Assembly: GCA_963813345.1 (NCBI GenBank)
Contig: CAWEYR010000031.1
Location: 62,001-126,000 of the forward strand
From: CAWDDA01 sp963813345
GTDB lineage: Bacteria; Acidobacteriota; Blastocatellia; RBC074
Direction: 5' to 3'
Length of the DNA: 64,000 bases
Shown here piece by piece: positions 10,436-19,180 of this stretch. The notes beneath the pieces are model-generated. The model ran no database searches. It was given only the letters and a program-made list of their open reading frames with translations, and was not told the origin of the DNA. Made by a program: the position numbers and the translations under genes. The first letter of the stretch is position 1, and the number at the start of each line of letters is the position of its first letter.

Positions 10436-11315
10436 CTATTGATTGCTCGCGATCTTCTTTGGTTCCTTCTTTACGACTCTTGCAGCAGATGCCGTTGGTT
10501 TCGGAGTCCAGAAAGCCTTATCAACGGCCAGAAACTCCTTCGGCGGATAGCTGATTCCGGGACTCAATTGAAACAGCACTGCTTCGCTCGAGATCATAAA
10601 GCTCGACGACAGATCATTGAGCTTCTTCTGATTGTCCGATCCCAGAAGCTGAGCCATTGTCGGTCGATTCGGGTCCGGGTCCAGTTCCTTTAACGACTTC
10701 AACCCGCGCACCAACAGGTAGGTCCCGCTCGGTGCGCCTGAAATCACCTGATAAATCACGAAATAGGTTCGAAGTCTTCTCCTTCTCATTGACTGACTTC
10801 AGCAGCTTACGGAACTCAGTAAACTCGGCCGCCTTGCCCGGACGAACTCGATAGGTTGTCACCGATACGAACCTGTTAAGCGGAAACGGGTCGGGACTCT
10901 GCCTGCTGAGCTCTTCGTTGTACACGGCGATCATGTTGCGCGCGCCGGAAATGAAAGCGCTATCACCTAAGGCCAGCTTGTCCAGATCGGCTGTCAGAGC
11001 CGCGTTGTTGTCTATGTCGGCGATGGACTTCTCCAAAGCCGCAAAGGACTGATGTGGCTCGATAAACCAGGCTTCGTTAGGGCCTGATAGCGATGTCATT
11101 CCGACGTAATAGTTCGCAGAGCCGGCTTTGGCGAAGGCTTTAGGCCATCCAGCCTCAACTCTGGCGTGCGCTCCCGACATTCCATGCTTGACGTCCTCAC
11201 GATAGATACGAAGAACCCTCGGCGGCGGCTGGGCCGTCGCCTGAGCGAGCACAGAGAGCGCGGCGAGACTTGACACTACACAGACTGCGAGCAACGAGCA
11301 AATACTTCTTTTCAC
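10436..11315 (-). CDS. secreted protein of unknown function
   Basis: 292 residues after one frame break near 10770 is repaired by removing an A (KTSTYFVIYQVISG). A clear signal peptide (LLAVCVVSSLAALSVLAQA) predicts export. The mature part holds two similar-looking segments with YVGMTSLSGPNEAWFIEP and VIYQVISGAPSGTYLLVRGL, which suggests a duplicated ferredoxin-like alpha/beta fold of the dimeric barrel kind (NIPSNAP or antibiotic monooxygenase type). That fold is inference from pattern only. The C-terminus is basic (VVKKEPKKIASNQ). No catalytic residues can be assigned. It is transcribed towards ggt, with an element between them. Confidence 0.7.
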
Positions 11316-11512
11316 GGTATCGACCTCCTAAGTTTGTTAACTACTTGGGGACAAGAGCGAATTGGTTTAAGAATATGGAGTGTTACCGCCGCGGAATCTT
11401 TTCTCCCGATGGCTGCACGGGAGTGTAGACATTTGAGCCACTACAAGCTCACTCATAACCGACGTCACAACAACTCTAAACATCTCAAGCATATAACTTT
11501 GAATGTCAATAA

Positions 11513-11588
11513 GGTACGTTGTACCGCCTTAAGGCGGAATCGTGAAATTCTCGAGCGACAATTCCGCCTAAGGCCGGTACAACATGCC
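11513..11588. repeat. palindromic element, GTAC family, complete
   Basis: Inverted repeat with left end GGTACGTTGTACCGCC and right end GGCCGGTACAACATGCC around a CTTAAGGCGGAAT module. It lies 15 bases beyond the 3' end of pcm. The rest of the gap 11316-11602 shows nothing recognisable. Confidence 0.9.
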
Positions 11589-11602
11589 TGGACTTGCCTA
11601 AA

Positions 11603-12310
11603 TCACCGCGGCTTGCTCACCATCGGCACGAACCTGACTCCCATCGTCCGCTTCTCGGTGACGCCATCCTTCGTCTTCGTGACGATTACCATCTCCTGAA
11701 TGCTGCTTCCAACAGGAACCACCATTCTCCCGCCGACACCGAGCTGTTCGATCAATGCCTTCGGAATCTCGTCAGGAGCGGCAGTGACAAGAATCGCATC
11801 GAATGGAGCCTTCTCCGGCCAGCCAAGGTACCCATTTCCGATGCGCACCTCGACATTCGAATAGCCAAGCTCACCAAGCACCTTCTTCGCGCGCTCGCCG
11901 AGTTCCGGAACGATTTCGATCGAGTAGACTTCTTTCGCGACTTCGCCGAGGATCGCGGCCTGATATCCTGAGCCCGTTCCGATCTCGAGAACTCGCATTG
12001 ACTTCTTGATCTCGGCGGCTTCGGTCATATACGCCACAATGTAGGGCTGTGAGATCGTCTGTCCGGAGCCGATCGGAAGCGGGTGATCGCCATAGCTGTC
12101 GCCTCTCAGATCTGCAGGCACAAAGCGATGTCGAGGTACTTTGAGCATTGCCTCGAGTACGCTTTCGTTTGAAACTCCACGTGAGCGAATGAGATCGACC
12201 ATAGCGCGGCGCTCAGCGGCGTAATCGGTGGGACGCTTCGAGGCCTGTTCGCAAGCGCGTGTATAGGTCAGCAGAAAGAAGCTAAGGAAGATAAAAATCA
12301 CCGCTGACAT
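11603..12310 (-). CDS. pcm: protein-L-isoaspartate O-methyltransferase, exported form
   Basis: Methylates L-isoaspartyl residues in damaged proteins using S-adenosylmethionine. The family core is intact: VPRHRFVP, GSGQTISQPYIVAYM, and the SAM loop VLEIGTGSGYQAAIL, then IVTAAPDEIPKALIEQL. Unlike the cytosolic E. coli enzyme, the chosen start (MSAVIFIFLSFFLLTYTRAC) adds a hydrophobic leader ending near a Cys, consistent with a signal peptide or lipoprotein anchor. The longer reading from 12439 runs back through the opposing glycerate kinase gene and is rejected. Its ATG (12310-12308) shares two bases with the ATG of gckA on the other strand. Confidence 0.85.
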   Translation of the reverse strand: MSAVIFIFLSFFLLTYTRACEQASKRPTDYAAERRAMVDLIRSRGVSNESVLEAMLKVPRHRFVPADLRGDSYGDHPLPIGSGQTISQPYIVAYMTEAAEIKKSMRVLEIGTGSGYQAAILGEVAKEVYSIEIVPELGERAKKVLGELGYSNVEVRIGNGYLGWPEKAPFDAILVTAAPDEIPKALIEQLGVGGRMVVPVGSSIQEMVIVTKTKDGVTEKRTMGVRFVPMVSKPR

Positions 12311-13491
12311 GCAGAATAACCTAGCACAAACAGCAGTCGAAATCTTCACCAGGACACTGGCCGCGATTGACGTAGAGCGAGTGACTCGCAACTCAGTACG
12401 TCGCGAAGGAGATTTCCTGACAATCGGCGACGAACGCATAGACCTGTCGAATTTCGATCACGTCCTTGTGATCGGGATCGGCAAAGCGTGCGTTGGAATG
12501 GCTCGAGCTCTCGAAGAGATTCTCGGCCGCAACCTGACCGGTGGCCTGCTCGCAACAAACGCTGTAGTTGGCGCCGCTCCATCGCGTCTCCGCGTCGTAA
12601 TCTCAGGTCATCCTGTACCAAACGAAGGAAGCATCGAAGCAGCCCGATCTGCCCTGGCGCTGCTTCGCGAGCACAACAACCCTCGCACACTTGTCTTCTT
12701 CTTAATCACCGGAGGCGGATCATCGCTCTTTGAGCTTCCAGTCGAGCCTTTGACTCTCGACGATCTGCAACGGATAAACCGGGACCTTGTCACAAGCGGC
12801 AAGGTGATCGCCGAAATCAATGTAGAGCGCCGCAAGATTTCTCAAGTGAAAGGCGGGCGCCTGGCCGAAGCAGCGCCGCGGGCGCGCCAGGTATCTCTCT
12901 ACATCTCTGATGTCAACAGCGATGATCTTCGAACTGTCGCGTCCGGCCCAACGCTACCTGGCCCAGGCTCGCACCACCTATTACTGGACAACTCTCACGC
13001 ACTGTCCGAAGCAAGTGCAATCGCTGAGTCACTCGGTCTCGTCGTCGAGATCGCGCACGATCTTGTCGAAGGCGATGTCGAGGAAATGGCGCGCAATCAC
13101 CTTGCACGCCTCGACGCGATGCGCGCGCTCTACCCGGGTTCGAAAGTCTGTTTGATCTCAGGCGGTGAAGTAATCTGTCCAGTTCGCGGCACTGGTAGGG
13201 GCGGTAGAAACCAGGAGTTCGTGCTTCGCTCTCTTATCCAAATGTCAAAGCAGTCGAGACCGCCAACCGTCGTCCTCAGCGCTGGCACTGATGGAATCGA
13301 TGGAAACAGTCCCGCCGCCGGAGCGATCGCAGATTCAATCCGCCACCCGAGATCTCAGCACCCTTGATCCCAACATCTATCTCGCAAACAGCGACTCATA
13401 CGGCTATTTCAGTTCAACCGGAGAAGCAATCATCACCGGTCCCACCGGAAACAACGTCCGCGACCTTCGCATTCTGATCGGGGGCATGTAG
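12309..13491 (+). CDS. gckA: glycerate 2-kinase (MOFRL family)
   Basis: Phosphorylates D-glycerate to 2-phosphoglycerate. N-terminal features are VIGIGKACVGMARALEE, SGHPVPNEGS and FLITGGGSSLFELP; the Lys in GIGKA and the GGGSS loop are family hallmarks. The C-terminal MOFRL domain contains SGGEVICPVRGTGRGGRNQE and GTDGIDGNSPAAGA. The plain reading stops at 13367, but removing one T near 13340 continues it through DLSTLDPNIYLANSDSYGYF to ILIGGM, about 393 residues. The final Met and the TAG stop (13486-13491) are bases of a half palindromic element (GGCATGTAGTACCG). Confidence 0.88.
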
Positions 13492-13511
13492 TACCGGCTT
13501 TAGCCGGAATC
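13483..13511. repeat. half palindromic element, GTAC family
   Basis: A single arm, GGCATGTAGTACCGGCTT followed by TAGCCGGAATC, with no inverted partner. It overlaps the 3' end of gckA and supplies its stop codon. Confidence 0.85.
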
Positions 13512-13553
13512 TCTTAACCAAACATGCAGCATCTCATTTTCGTAAAGGCTGCC

Positions 13554-15203
13554 ATGAAGATTATTACAGTCTCCGCATTGTTTGTAATTCTTTTGTTCGT
13601 TCAAGATTTAAGCGCACAGCAGAAACTCTCACCAAATCAGCCTGTGGTCCGGGATATCGAACCTGGCAAAACACATCTTTACCCGATTTCGCTGAATGAC
13701 GGTGATTACGTCAGCAATTCGATAACTCAGCACGGCAAAGTCGACGTGACTATTTTCAGTCCAGATGGCTCACGGCTGCGCCGGTTTCTCGGACCACCCG
13801 GCGAAGCGAAGAGGCAATTTGCATTTGTCGCTGAAGGCACCGGTGTGTATTCGATCAGTATTGCGAATCCGGAAGGACAGTCTTCGAAATACGAGCTGAT
13901 TCTGGAAAAGATACTGCCGTTGAATGAGCGTTTTCAGCCGACAGCGTGGACGGACCCATATCCGAGTCCGCGCATCGAGGCCCTCCGCCAGCAGATCGCC
14001 AGGGAGCGCGGCAACACGGAAGCATTCTGGAGGCAGGTCGCCCAGGAAGGTACTCCTTTGGTCGAACCATTCGGGACCGATGGCAAGTATCATCTGGTGA
14101 CATTTCTTTGGCGCGCAAGGTTTGAGACGCGCAACGTCCTGGTCATGGGCTCGTTCGGAGTGCCAAGGCAGAACAGCCTGGACTTCGCAATGCACCGACT
14201 GGCGGACACCGACGTGTGGTACCTAACGCTGAAGTTGCCGAAAGGCGCCCGCTTTTCGTATCGACTCTCGCCCAACGATCCGCTCGTCCTGAACGGGCCT
14301 CGCGCCGACCAGCGCAGGGCAACCAGGCAGGCAGATCCTCTCAACCCTCACCGCTGGGGTTGCAATCCAGGCGATCAGAAGTTTGATTGTTCGAGCATTG
14401 CAGAGTTGCCAGGAGCCGCCCCACAGCCATGGATGTTAAAGAATGCCCGTAGGCCAGAGGGAAAGGTCGAGACACGGCAGATCAGGAGCGAGATCCAAAA
14501 GCTCGATCGCTCAATTTCCATCTATACGCCGCCCGGCTACCAACCGAACGGACCACCAAACCGGTTACTGGTTCTCTTCGATGGAGAGGACTATTTGAGT
14601 CCTGCAAACGCCATGCCTGTCACCATGGACAACTTGTATGCGGCTTCCAGGATTCCGCCCACGGTGGCGGTGCTTGTCTCCAACGTCAGGGGCCGGCGCC
14701 TCGAGGACCTCGTCGCCAATCCAGCATTCGCCGATTTCATGGGCAAGGAGCTGATCCCGTGGGTGCGGGCAAACTATAACATCACGCATGACCCGGCGCA
14801 GACGGTCGTGGGCGGCTTTAGCGCGGGTGGGCTAGCGGCCTGCTACATGGCTCTCCGCTATCCCAACATCTTCGGCAATGTGCTGAGCCAGTCCGGTGCG
14901 GTATGGTGGTCGCCAGAGCAGGGGATTGCTAATCGGGACCCCATCAACGAGCCCAATTGGACGGCAAGACAATTTCTCGCTAGCCCCAAGCTGGCGGTGA
15001 AGTTCTATATAGAAGCCGGGGCTTTTGAGGCCGACCATGACGGAACCGGAGGCGACATTCTCGAAGCCAGCCGACAGCTCCGGGATGTCCTGCTGGCAAA
15101 GGGTTATGAGGTCCACTACCATCAGTTCGTGGGCGGTCACGATGGGCTGAGCTCGCGCGGCACACTCGCCGATGGCCTGATCGCACTCCTCGGGCGTGAG
15201 TAG
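13554..15203 (+). CDS. exported Fes/enterochelin-esterase-like hydrolase
   Basis: Serine esterase with a signal peptide (IITVSALFVILLFVQDLSAQ). An N-terminal beta region (about residues 40-125) has the look of a prepeptidase C-type domain (GDYVSNSITQHGKVDVTIFS). An immunoglobulin-like enterochelin-esterase domain (FLWRARFETRNVLVMGSFG) follows, then an alpha/beta hydrolase of the esterase D type with nucleophile GGFSAGG and late His in VGGHDG. Cytosolic Fes hydrolyses ferric-enterobactin; here no siderophore genes are close, so the ester substrate is unknown. About 549 residues without a frame break. ATG 13554 is preferred over 13524 because it starts exactly at the signal peptide. Confidence 0.8.
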   Translation: MKIITVSALFVILLFVQDLSAQQKLSPNQPVVRDIEPGKTHLYPISLNDGDYVSNSITQHGKVDVTIFSPDGSRLRRFLGPPGEAKRQFAFVAEGTGVYSISIANPEGQSSKYELILEKILPLNERFQPTAWTDPYPSPRIEALRQQIARERGNTEAFWRQVAQEGTPLVEPFGTDGKYHLVTFLWRARFETRNVLVMGSFGVPRQNSLDFAMHRLADTDVWYLTLKLPKGARFSYRLSPNDPLVLNGPRADQRRATRQADPLNPHRWGCNPGDQKFDCSSIAELPGAAPQPWMLKNARRPEGKVETRQIRSEIQKLDRSISIYTPPGYQPNGPPNRLLVLFDGEDYLSPANAMPVTMDNLYAASRIPPTVAVLVSNVRGRRLEDLVANPAFADFMGKELIPWVRANYNITHDPAQTVVGGFSAGGLAACYMALRYPNIFGNVLSQSGAVWWSPEQGIANRDPINEPNWTARQFLASPKLAVKFYIEAGAFEADHDGTGGDILEASRQLRDVLLAKGYEVHYHQFVGGHDGLSSRGTLADGLIALLGRE

Positions 15204-15285
15204 TCAGGCGAAAAAGCTGGACGTTCATGTTCGAACGAGCTAACTTTGGAACTAGCGACTCAGCCTTATCCAAAGGAGATCCTTC

Positions 15286-16921
15286 ATGCGTCGTGCAGCA
15301 TCGATCGTCTCACTTTTACTTCTCGCATCGCAGCTGGTTTGGGCCCAGGAGGATCCGCATGCGCACCACCACGGACCGGTGGGATGGGTTCCTCGCGAAA
15401 TCCTGGAGAAACCCACGACTCTCCGTGAGGGAATCGGGAAGCTCAATGACGTCGTCACTACGTCATCGAAGGATGCGCAGGCCTTCTACAATCAGGGCGT
15501 CGCTTACCTGCACTCATACGTCTGGATCGAAGCAGCACGCTCGTTCAATCAGGCATTGAAGGCTGATCCGGATCTGGCGATGGCGCACGTTGGATTGAGC
15601 TATGCGTACTCCGGTCTCGAGGACACTGCAGCGGCGCGTTCGTCGCTCTCGCGAGCGCAGTCTCTTAAATCCCGGGTCAGCCCGCGAGAACGGCACCGCA
15701 TTGAGATTCGCTCGAAACAACTCGAGGCGATATCTGAACCAGGGAACATCAGCAGGCTTCTTGAATACAGGAAGACAATCGATGCAGCGCTCGCTCAGTG
15801 GCCCGAGGATGCAGAACTTTGGTTGCTGCGCGGGAATGCAGAAGAGCCGCGGCCGGGAGGACGGGGCCAGCGGGGAGGCGCGGCCACCATTGCGTTTTAT
15901 GAAATGGCGTTCAAGTACGTCCCTGATCATTTCGCCGCACACCACTATCTGACGCATACGTACGAAACGATAGGGCTCATAGACAAAGCGTTGAAGCATG
16001 GCGAGGTGTTTGCGCGACTCGCACCGATGGTTCCTCATGCCCAACACATGTACGGACATGACCTCCGTCGCGTTGGACGCATTGACGAAGCAATCAAGCG
16101 AGTTTGAGGAGACCAAAAGACTCGAGGAAGCTTACTTCGAAGCGGAAAAGATTCCCGCTGAGTTTGACTGGCACTACGCACATAATCTCAGTCTGCTGGC
16201 GACGGCTTACCAGTATGAAGGCCGGATGATTGAGGCCGAGAAACTGTTACGTCAGATGTTTGCGTTACCCAAAGCCACTGCATACTTCGAACTCTGGGGG
16301 AAAGAATGGCCTGAGTTTCTGCTTGGCCGCGCCAGGACTAAGGAGTCTTTGGCGGTTGCCCGCGAAATGGCTAAAAGCAAGTGGGGTGCAGTTCGAAGTG
16401 TCTCGCACACTCTCGCTGGTAATGCATTGCTTGCGATGAACGATGTTGACGGGGCACGAGCGGAGCTCGCTAAGGCTGAAAAGGAGATCGGGTCAATATC
16501 GGGCAATGAAGCTCTGAACGTTACGCCAGAGGGAGTCAAACCTTATATAAACGCACTCCGAGGAGAAATCCTGCTTAGATCAGGCCAACCTGAGGAAGGA
16601 GCGCGACTGCTTCGAGAGGTGCAGGCTCAGATTCGAGCAGTGCCAGGTCCGGATGCCTGGATTCAGGCGCTGTTCCGACTCGAATCAATTGCCCGAGTTG
16701 CGCGAGAAGCAGGGAATTGGGACCTGGCCGAATATACGGCGAAACAGATGCTTGACCATGACCCATCATACGCCGGCACACACTATGCGATTGCGCTCGT
16801 AGCCGAGCACAAGGGAGACGTCAACACCGCGCGCAGCGAATTCGCCACGGCCGTGAAACTCTGGGGCAAAGCCGACGGAGACCTTCCAGAGCTGCGAAAT
16901 GCGAAAGCGAAGCTCAGGTAG
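15286..16921 (+). CDS. exported TPR-repeat protein with His-rich N-terminus
   Basis: About 544 residues with signal peptide (AASIVSLLLLASQLVWA), so periplasmic or surface exposed. The mature N-terminus is QEDPHAHHHGPVGW, a His-rich stretch that could bind metal. Tetratricopeptide helices follow (AFYNQGVAYLHSYVWIEAAR, PDLAMAHVGLSYAYSG, AAHHYLTHTYETIGLIDKAL, EFDWHYAHNLSLLATAYQY). A perfect AAAGGAG lies upstream of the ATG. One frame break near 16100 is repaired by removing a base (EAIKQFEETKRLEEAYFE). No enzymatic domain is visible; a scaffold role is the usual guess. Confidence 0.8.
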
Positions 16922-16951
16922 TGCGTGTTAGAATTGGGCGACGGGGTAAAA

Positions 16952-17493
16952 ATGGCGACCTCCATTCGATTGATGACAGCGGAAGAGCTGCTTCGGATGC
17001 CCGATGACGGCTTCCGATACGAACTCGTGAGAGGAGAGCTGCGCCAGACGACCCCGGCGGGTTACAAGCATGGAAGGATCGTTCTCAATATTTCGACGCC
17101 CTTGGATCAACATGTAAGAGCGAACAAGCTAGGAGCTGTCTTTGCCGCGGAGACTGGATTCAAACTTGAGTCCGGACCTGATCTGGTTCGCGCGCCAGAC
17201 GTTCGCCTTCGTCCGCCGGGAACGAATCGAGCAACAGGCAGATTCGGAAGGGTATTCGGCCTGAGGCGCGCCTGATCTGGCCGTCGAGGTCATTTCCCCC
17301 TGGTGATGTTTACTCAGAGGTTGAGGAGAAGGTAATAGATTGGCTTAACGGTGGTGCGCGAATGGTGGTCGTAGTTAACCCACGCAAACGCTCCGTTACG
17401 GTTTACCGGTCACTGACGGAGATCGCGATCCTCAGTGAGAAAGATGCAATTGATGGCAAGGACGTCATTCCGCGCAGTGGAGCCTCCCAGTAA
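16952..17493 (+). pseudogene. Uma2-family PD-(D/E)XK protein, multiply frame-shifted
   Basis: Starts MATSIRLMTAEELLRMPDDG and FRYELVRGELRQTTPAGYKH, the usual Uma2 (DUF820) N-terminus, then RAPDV. The nuclease-like core continues in other frames as PDLAVEVISP and, after another shift, GDVYSEVEEKVIDWLNGGAR and MVVVVNPRKRSVTVYR. At least three breaks fall within about 100 bases (roughly 17200-17300), far denser than in neighbouring genes, so real decay is plausible. Function of the family is unsettled; it is a nuclease fold common in bacteria with many mobile elements. Confidence 0.65.
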
Positions 17494-17533
17494 AGGCTAT
17501 CTTCGAGCTTTGAACGAGGTGCGACGGGTGAAA

Positions 17534-17572
17534 ATGGCTACCACATTTGATTGATGACCGCGGGAAGGACAA
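17534..17572 (+). pseudogene. 5' remnant of a second Uma2-family gene
   Basis: The bases around 17520-17572 repeat the start region of the Uma2 gene at 16952: both show a CGACGGGGTAAAAATGGC-like leader, MAT, then LMTA. Similarity ends near 17567, eight codons in, just before the stop codon of the minus-strand nucleotidyltransferase gene. The rest of this copy is absent. Confidence 0.55.
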
Positions 17573-17579
17573 CTTCAAA

Positions 17580-18137
17580 TCATCTGTCGAATCGACTGTT
17601 TTCCTCTTCGATGACTTCAATCCACAGCTTCAGTGTTAAGTCCTCTCTCGTCGGATTACCGAGATACGGCCTCAACTCCTTCTCATAGCGATCTTGTAAG
17701 ACGCGAATGTCGAACGGAACCGTCCGCGCAAGATGTTTCACGTCGTCTCGATCTCGCTGAATATTGCGTTCCAACTTGGCAAGCGCGACATCGTATGGGT
17801 CAAGTGCAAACAAACGCAGGTGCACGAATGTACCTGGAACTATTTCAGTAATCCTCTCGGAATAATCTTCCGGAATCGTGGCCACGGTCACGATGTCCAG
17901 ATAGACGCCATACTGGCGATGAAGCAGCGACCCTTTTCCCGCCAGAGAGAGTAGACGATCACGTTCGCCGTTGGGAATCACAGTCACGATATCGACGTCC
18001 GCCGTGGTTCGAGACATACCGTAGACCAGCGACACGACAAAGCCACCAAGACAGTGCAACTCGATCTTCGTCAAGACGGCAGCATCAATATCGGACAGAA
18101 ATGAATTCCACGGCTCCGGGATCTGTTCAAGCGGCAT
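17580..18137 (-). CDS. nucleotidyltransferase-fold protein, putative toxin partner
   Basis: 185 residues. HCLGGFVVSLVYGMSRTTAD followed by VDIV matches the polymerase-beta-type nucleotidyltransferase core (GG, then DxD with Asp in TADVDIV). Later DPYDVALAKLERNIQRDRDD resembles the helical segment of AbiEii/DUF6036-like proteins. Such proteins can transfer nucleotides to RNA or protein targets and often pair with an antitoxin. It overlaps the preceding XRE gene by 11 bases, so the two are almost certainly co-translated. MPLEQIPEPW (18137) is the chosen start; the longer reading runs into the partner. Toxin or defence function is inference. Confidence 0.7.
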   Translation of the reverse strand: MPLEQIPEPWNSFLSDIDAAVLTKIELHCLGGFVVSLVYGMSRTTADVDIVTVIPNGERDRLLSLAGKGSLLHRQYGVYLDIVTVATIPEDYSERITEIVPGTFVHLRLFALDPYDVALAKLERNIQRDRDDVKHLARTVPFDIRVLQDRYEKELRPYLGNPTREDLTLKLWIEVIEEENSRFDR

Positions 18138-18864
18138 AGTCCAAATGCTCAGGAGAAAGATCGGTGAGCAACCTCCAGCGTCTGGCATCTCGAGTGCGAT
18201 GTTCGCGCAACCACCGTCTCTCAGCGGACATCATCAATTCGTGACACAAGGTTCCCTCACGCGCCAAAAGGGCGCGTTCCAACTCAGATTCCCGGCTCTC
18301 GAGAAAACGCGCCTTGTCGTCGTCTCCCTGGGTCCTGGCTATCCTGCGGGCGAGCGTAGTTATGAACCCGAGCTTGTTTTGCAGATCGTGTAACTTCGCG
18401 TTGGTGACAAGCCATTGCCAGTTCAGGTCCGGGAACGTTAGAAGGATCCATGGAAGTGCTTCAACCAGACGCATATCAAGGTTGTCGAGACTAAGCGCCG
18501 AGAAGAGAATTTCAGCCGGGTTCTTTTTCCGGCGTGTGCCTTTCACGTGGGCAAATCCGGGATAGCCCAGCCTTGCCAGATCCGAGGCTATCGCCTGAAC
18601 ATCGGCCTTCCCGACCGTTTTCGGCATCGCCTCCAGCGGAAGTGTTGCCGCTGATAATCCGTAGATCCTTGATGCCCTTCGCGCAAGCTTCTCGGGCACG
18701 CGACGTATTCCGGCCTCGAGTAACGAAAGGTAGGGTTGAGATATTCCCAGGCGCTGCGCAGCCTGCTGCTGATCCCAGCTCTTGGCCTTCCTTGCGGCTA
18801 GCATTTGCGCACCGCTAATCGATTCCAGGGACCTGCGAAGCATAGGACACATAATCGACATCAT
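18127..18864 (-). CDS. XRE-family helix-turn-helix protein, putative antitoxin
   Basis: 245 residues. The Cro/C1-type helix-turn-helix (KSWDQQQAAQRLGISQPYLS followed by LLEAG) is near residues 28-54; the rest is helical without recognised domain. It lies directly before, and overlaps, the nucleotidyltransferase gene. The start is uncertain: ATG 18864 forms an ATGA overlap with a small upstream frame, while Met codons at 18852 and 18843 are alternatives. A palindrome ATTACA-6-TGTAAT sits immediately upstream and may be its own operator. Most XRE partners of nucleotidyltransferase toxins are neutralising repressors; that role is assumed here, not shown. Confidence 0.7.
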   Translation of the reverse strand: MMSIMCPMLRRSLESISGAQMLAARKAKSWDQQQAAQRLGISQPYLSLLEAGIRRVPEKLARRASRIYGLSAATLPLEAMPKTVGKADVQAIASDLARLGYPGFAHVKGTRRKKNPAEILFSALSLDNLDMRLVEALPWILLTFPDLNWQWLVTNAKLHDLQNKLGFITTLARRIARTQGDDDKARFLESRESELERALLAREGTLCHELMMSAERRWLREHRTRDARRWRLLTDLSPEHLDYAA

Positions 18865-18974
18865 ATTACATAGTGTTGTAATACGACAATGAACCCTTTT
18901 GAGTGTGTGAGTGTCCCAGCAGAGATCTCATTCCAGTCCTCCTCGCGAATCTTCTGCTGCTGCGATTGATCCAT
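18861..18974 (-). CDS. possible 37-residue leader or remnant upstream of the XRE gene
   Basis: A short frame MDQSQQQKIREEDWNE... with AGAGAG ribosome-binding-like bases before its ATG. Its TGA stop overlaps the first ATG of the XRE gene (ATGA), as in translationally coupled genes. Composition is Gln/Glu-rich at first and hydrophobic at the end. It could be a leader peptide, the 5' end of a decayed gene, or chance. Confidence 0.3.
   Translation of the reverse strand: MDQSQQQKIREEDWNEISAGTLTHSKGFIVVLQHYVI
18865..18882. promoter_or_regulatory. candidate operator of the XRE/nucleotidyltransferase pair
   Basis: Perfect inverted repeat ATTACA-TAGTGT-TGTAAT abutting the start of the XRE gene in an AT-rich patch. 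Size and position suit autoregulation by an XRE repressor. Confidence 0.45.
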
Positions 18975-19006
18975 TACTACTCTCTTAAACGTGGGTCGAA
19001 GCCAGG

Positions 19007-19034
19007 GTTCCGGCTAAAGCCGGTACAACGTACC
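19007..19034. repeat. half palindromic element, GTAC family
   Basis: Single arm GTTCCGGCTAAAGCCGGTAC continuing AACGTACC, in the divergent gap between the XRE module and the serine hydrolase gene. The rest of 18975-19180 holds nothing else recognisable apart from the ribosome binding site at its right end. Confidence 0.85.
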
Positions 19035-19180
19035 TCTGACACGCCCAGCCTAGTGATCAATCTCACAGCACAGTGGAGAAGCGGTTCACAGTCATGTGTC
19101 CTCCTGCGCGGTAAGCTGCATCCGATGGATCGAAACAACGATTCATCTGGATGTGCAGACTTCTTTAGGAGGACAGTCAC

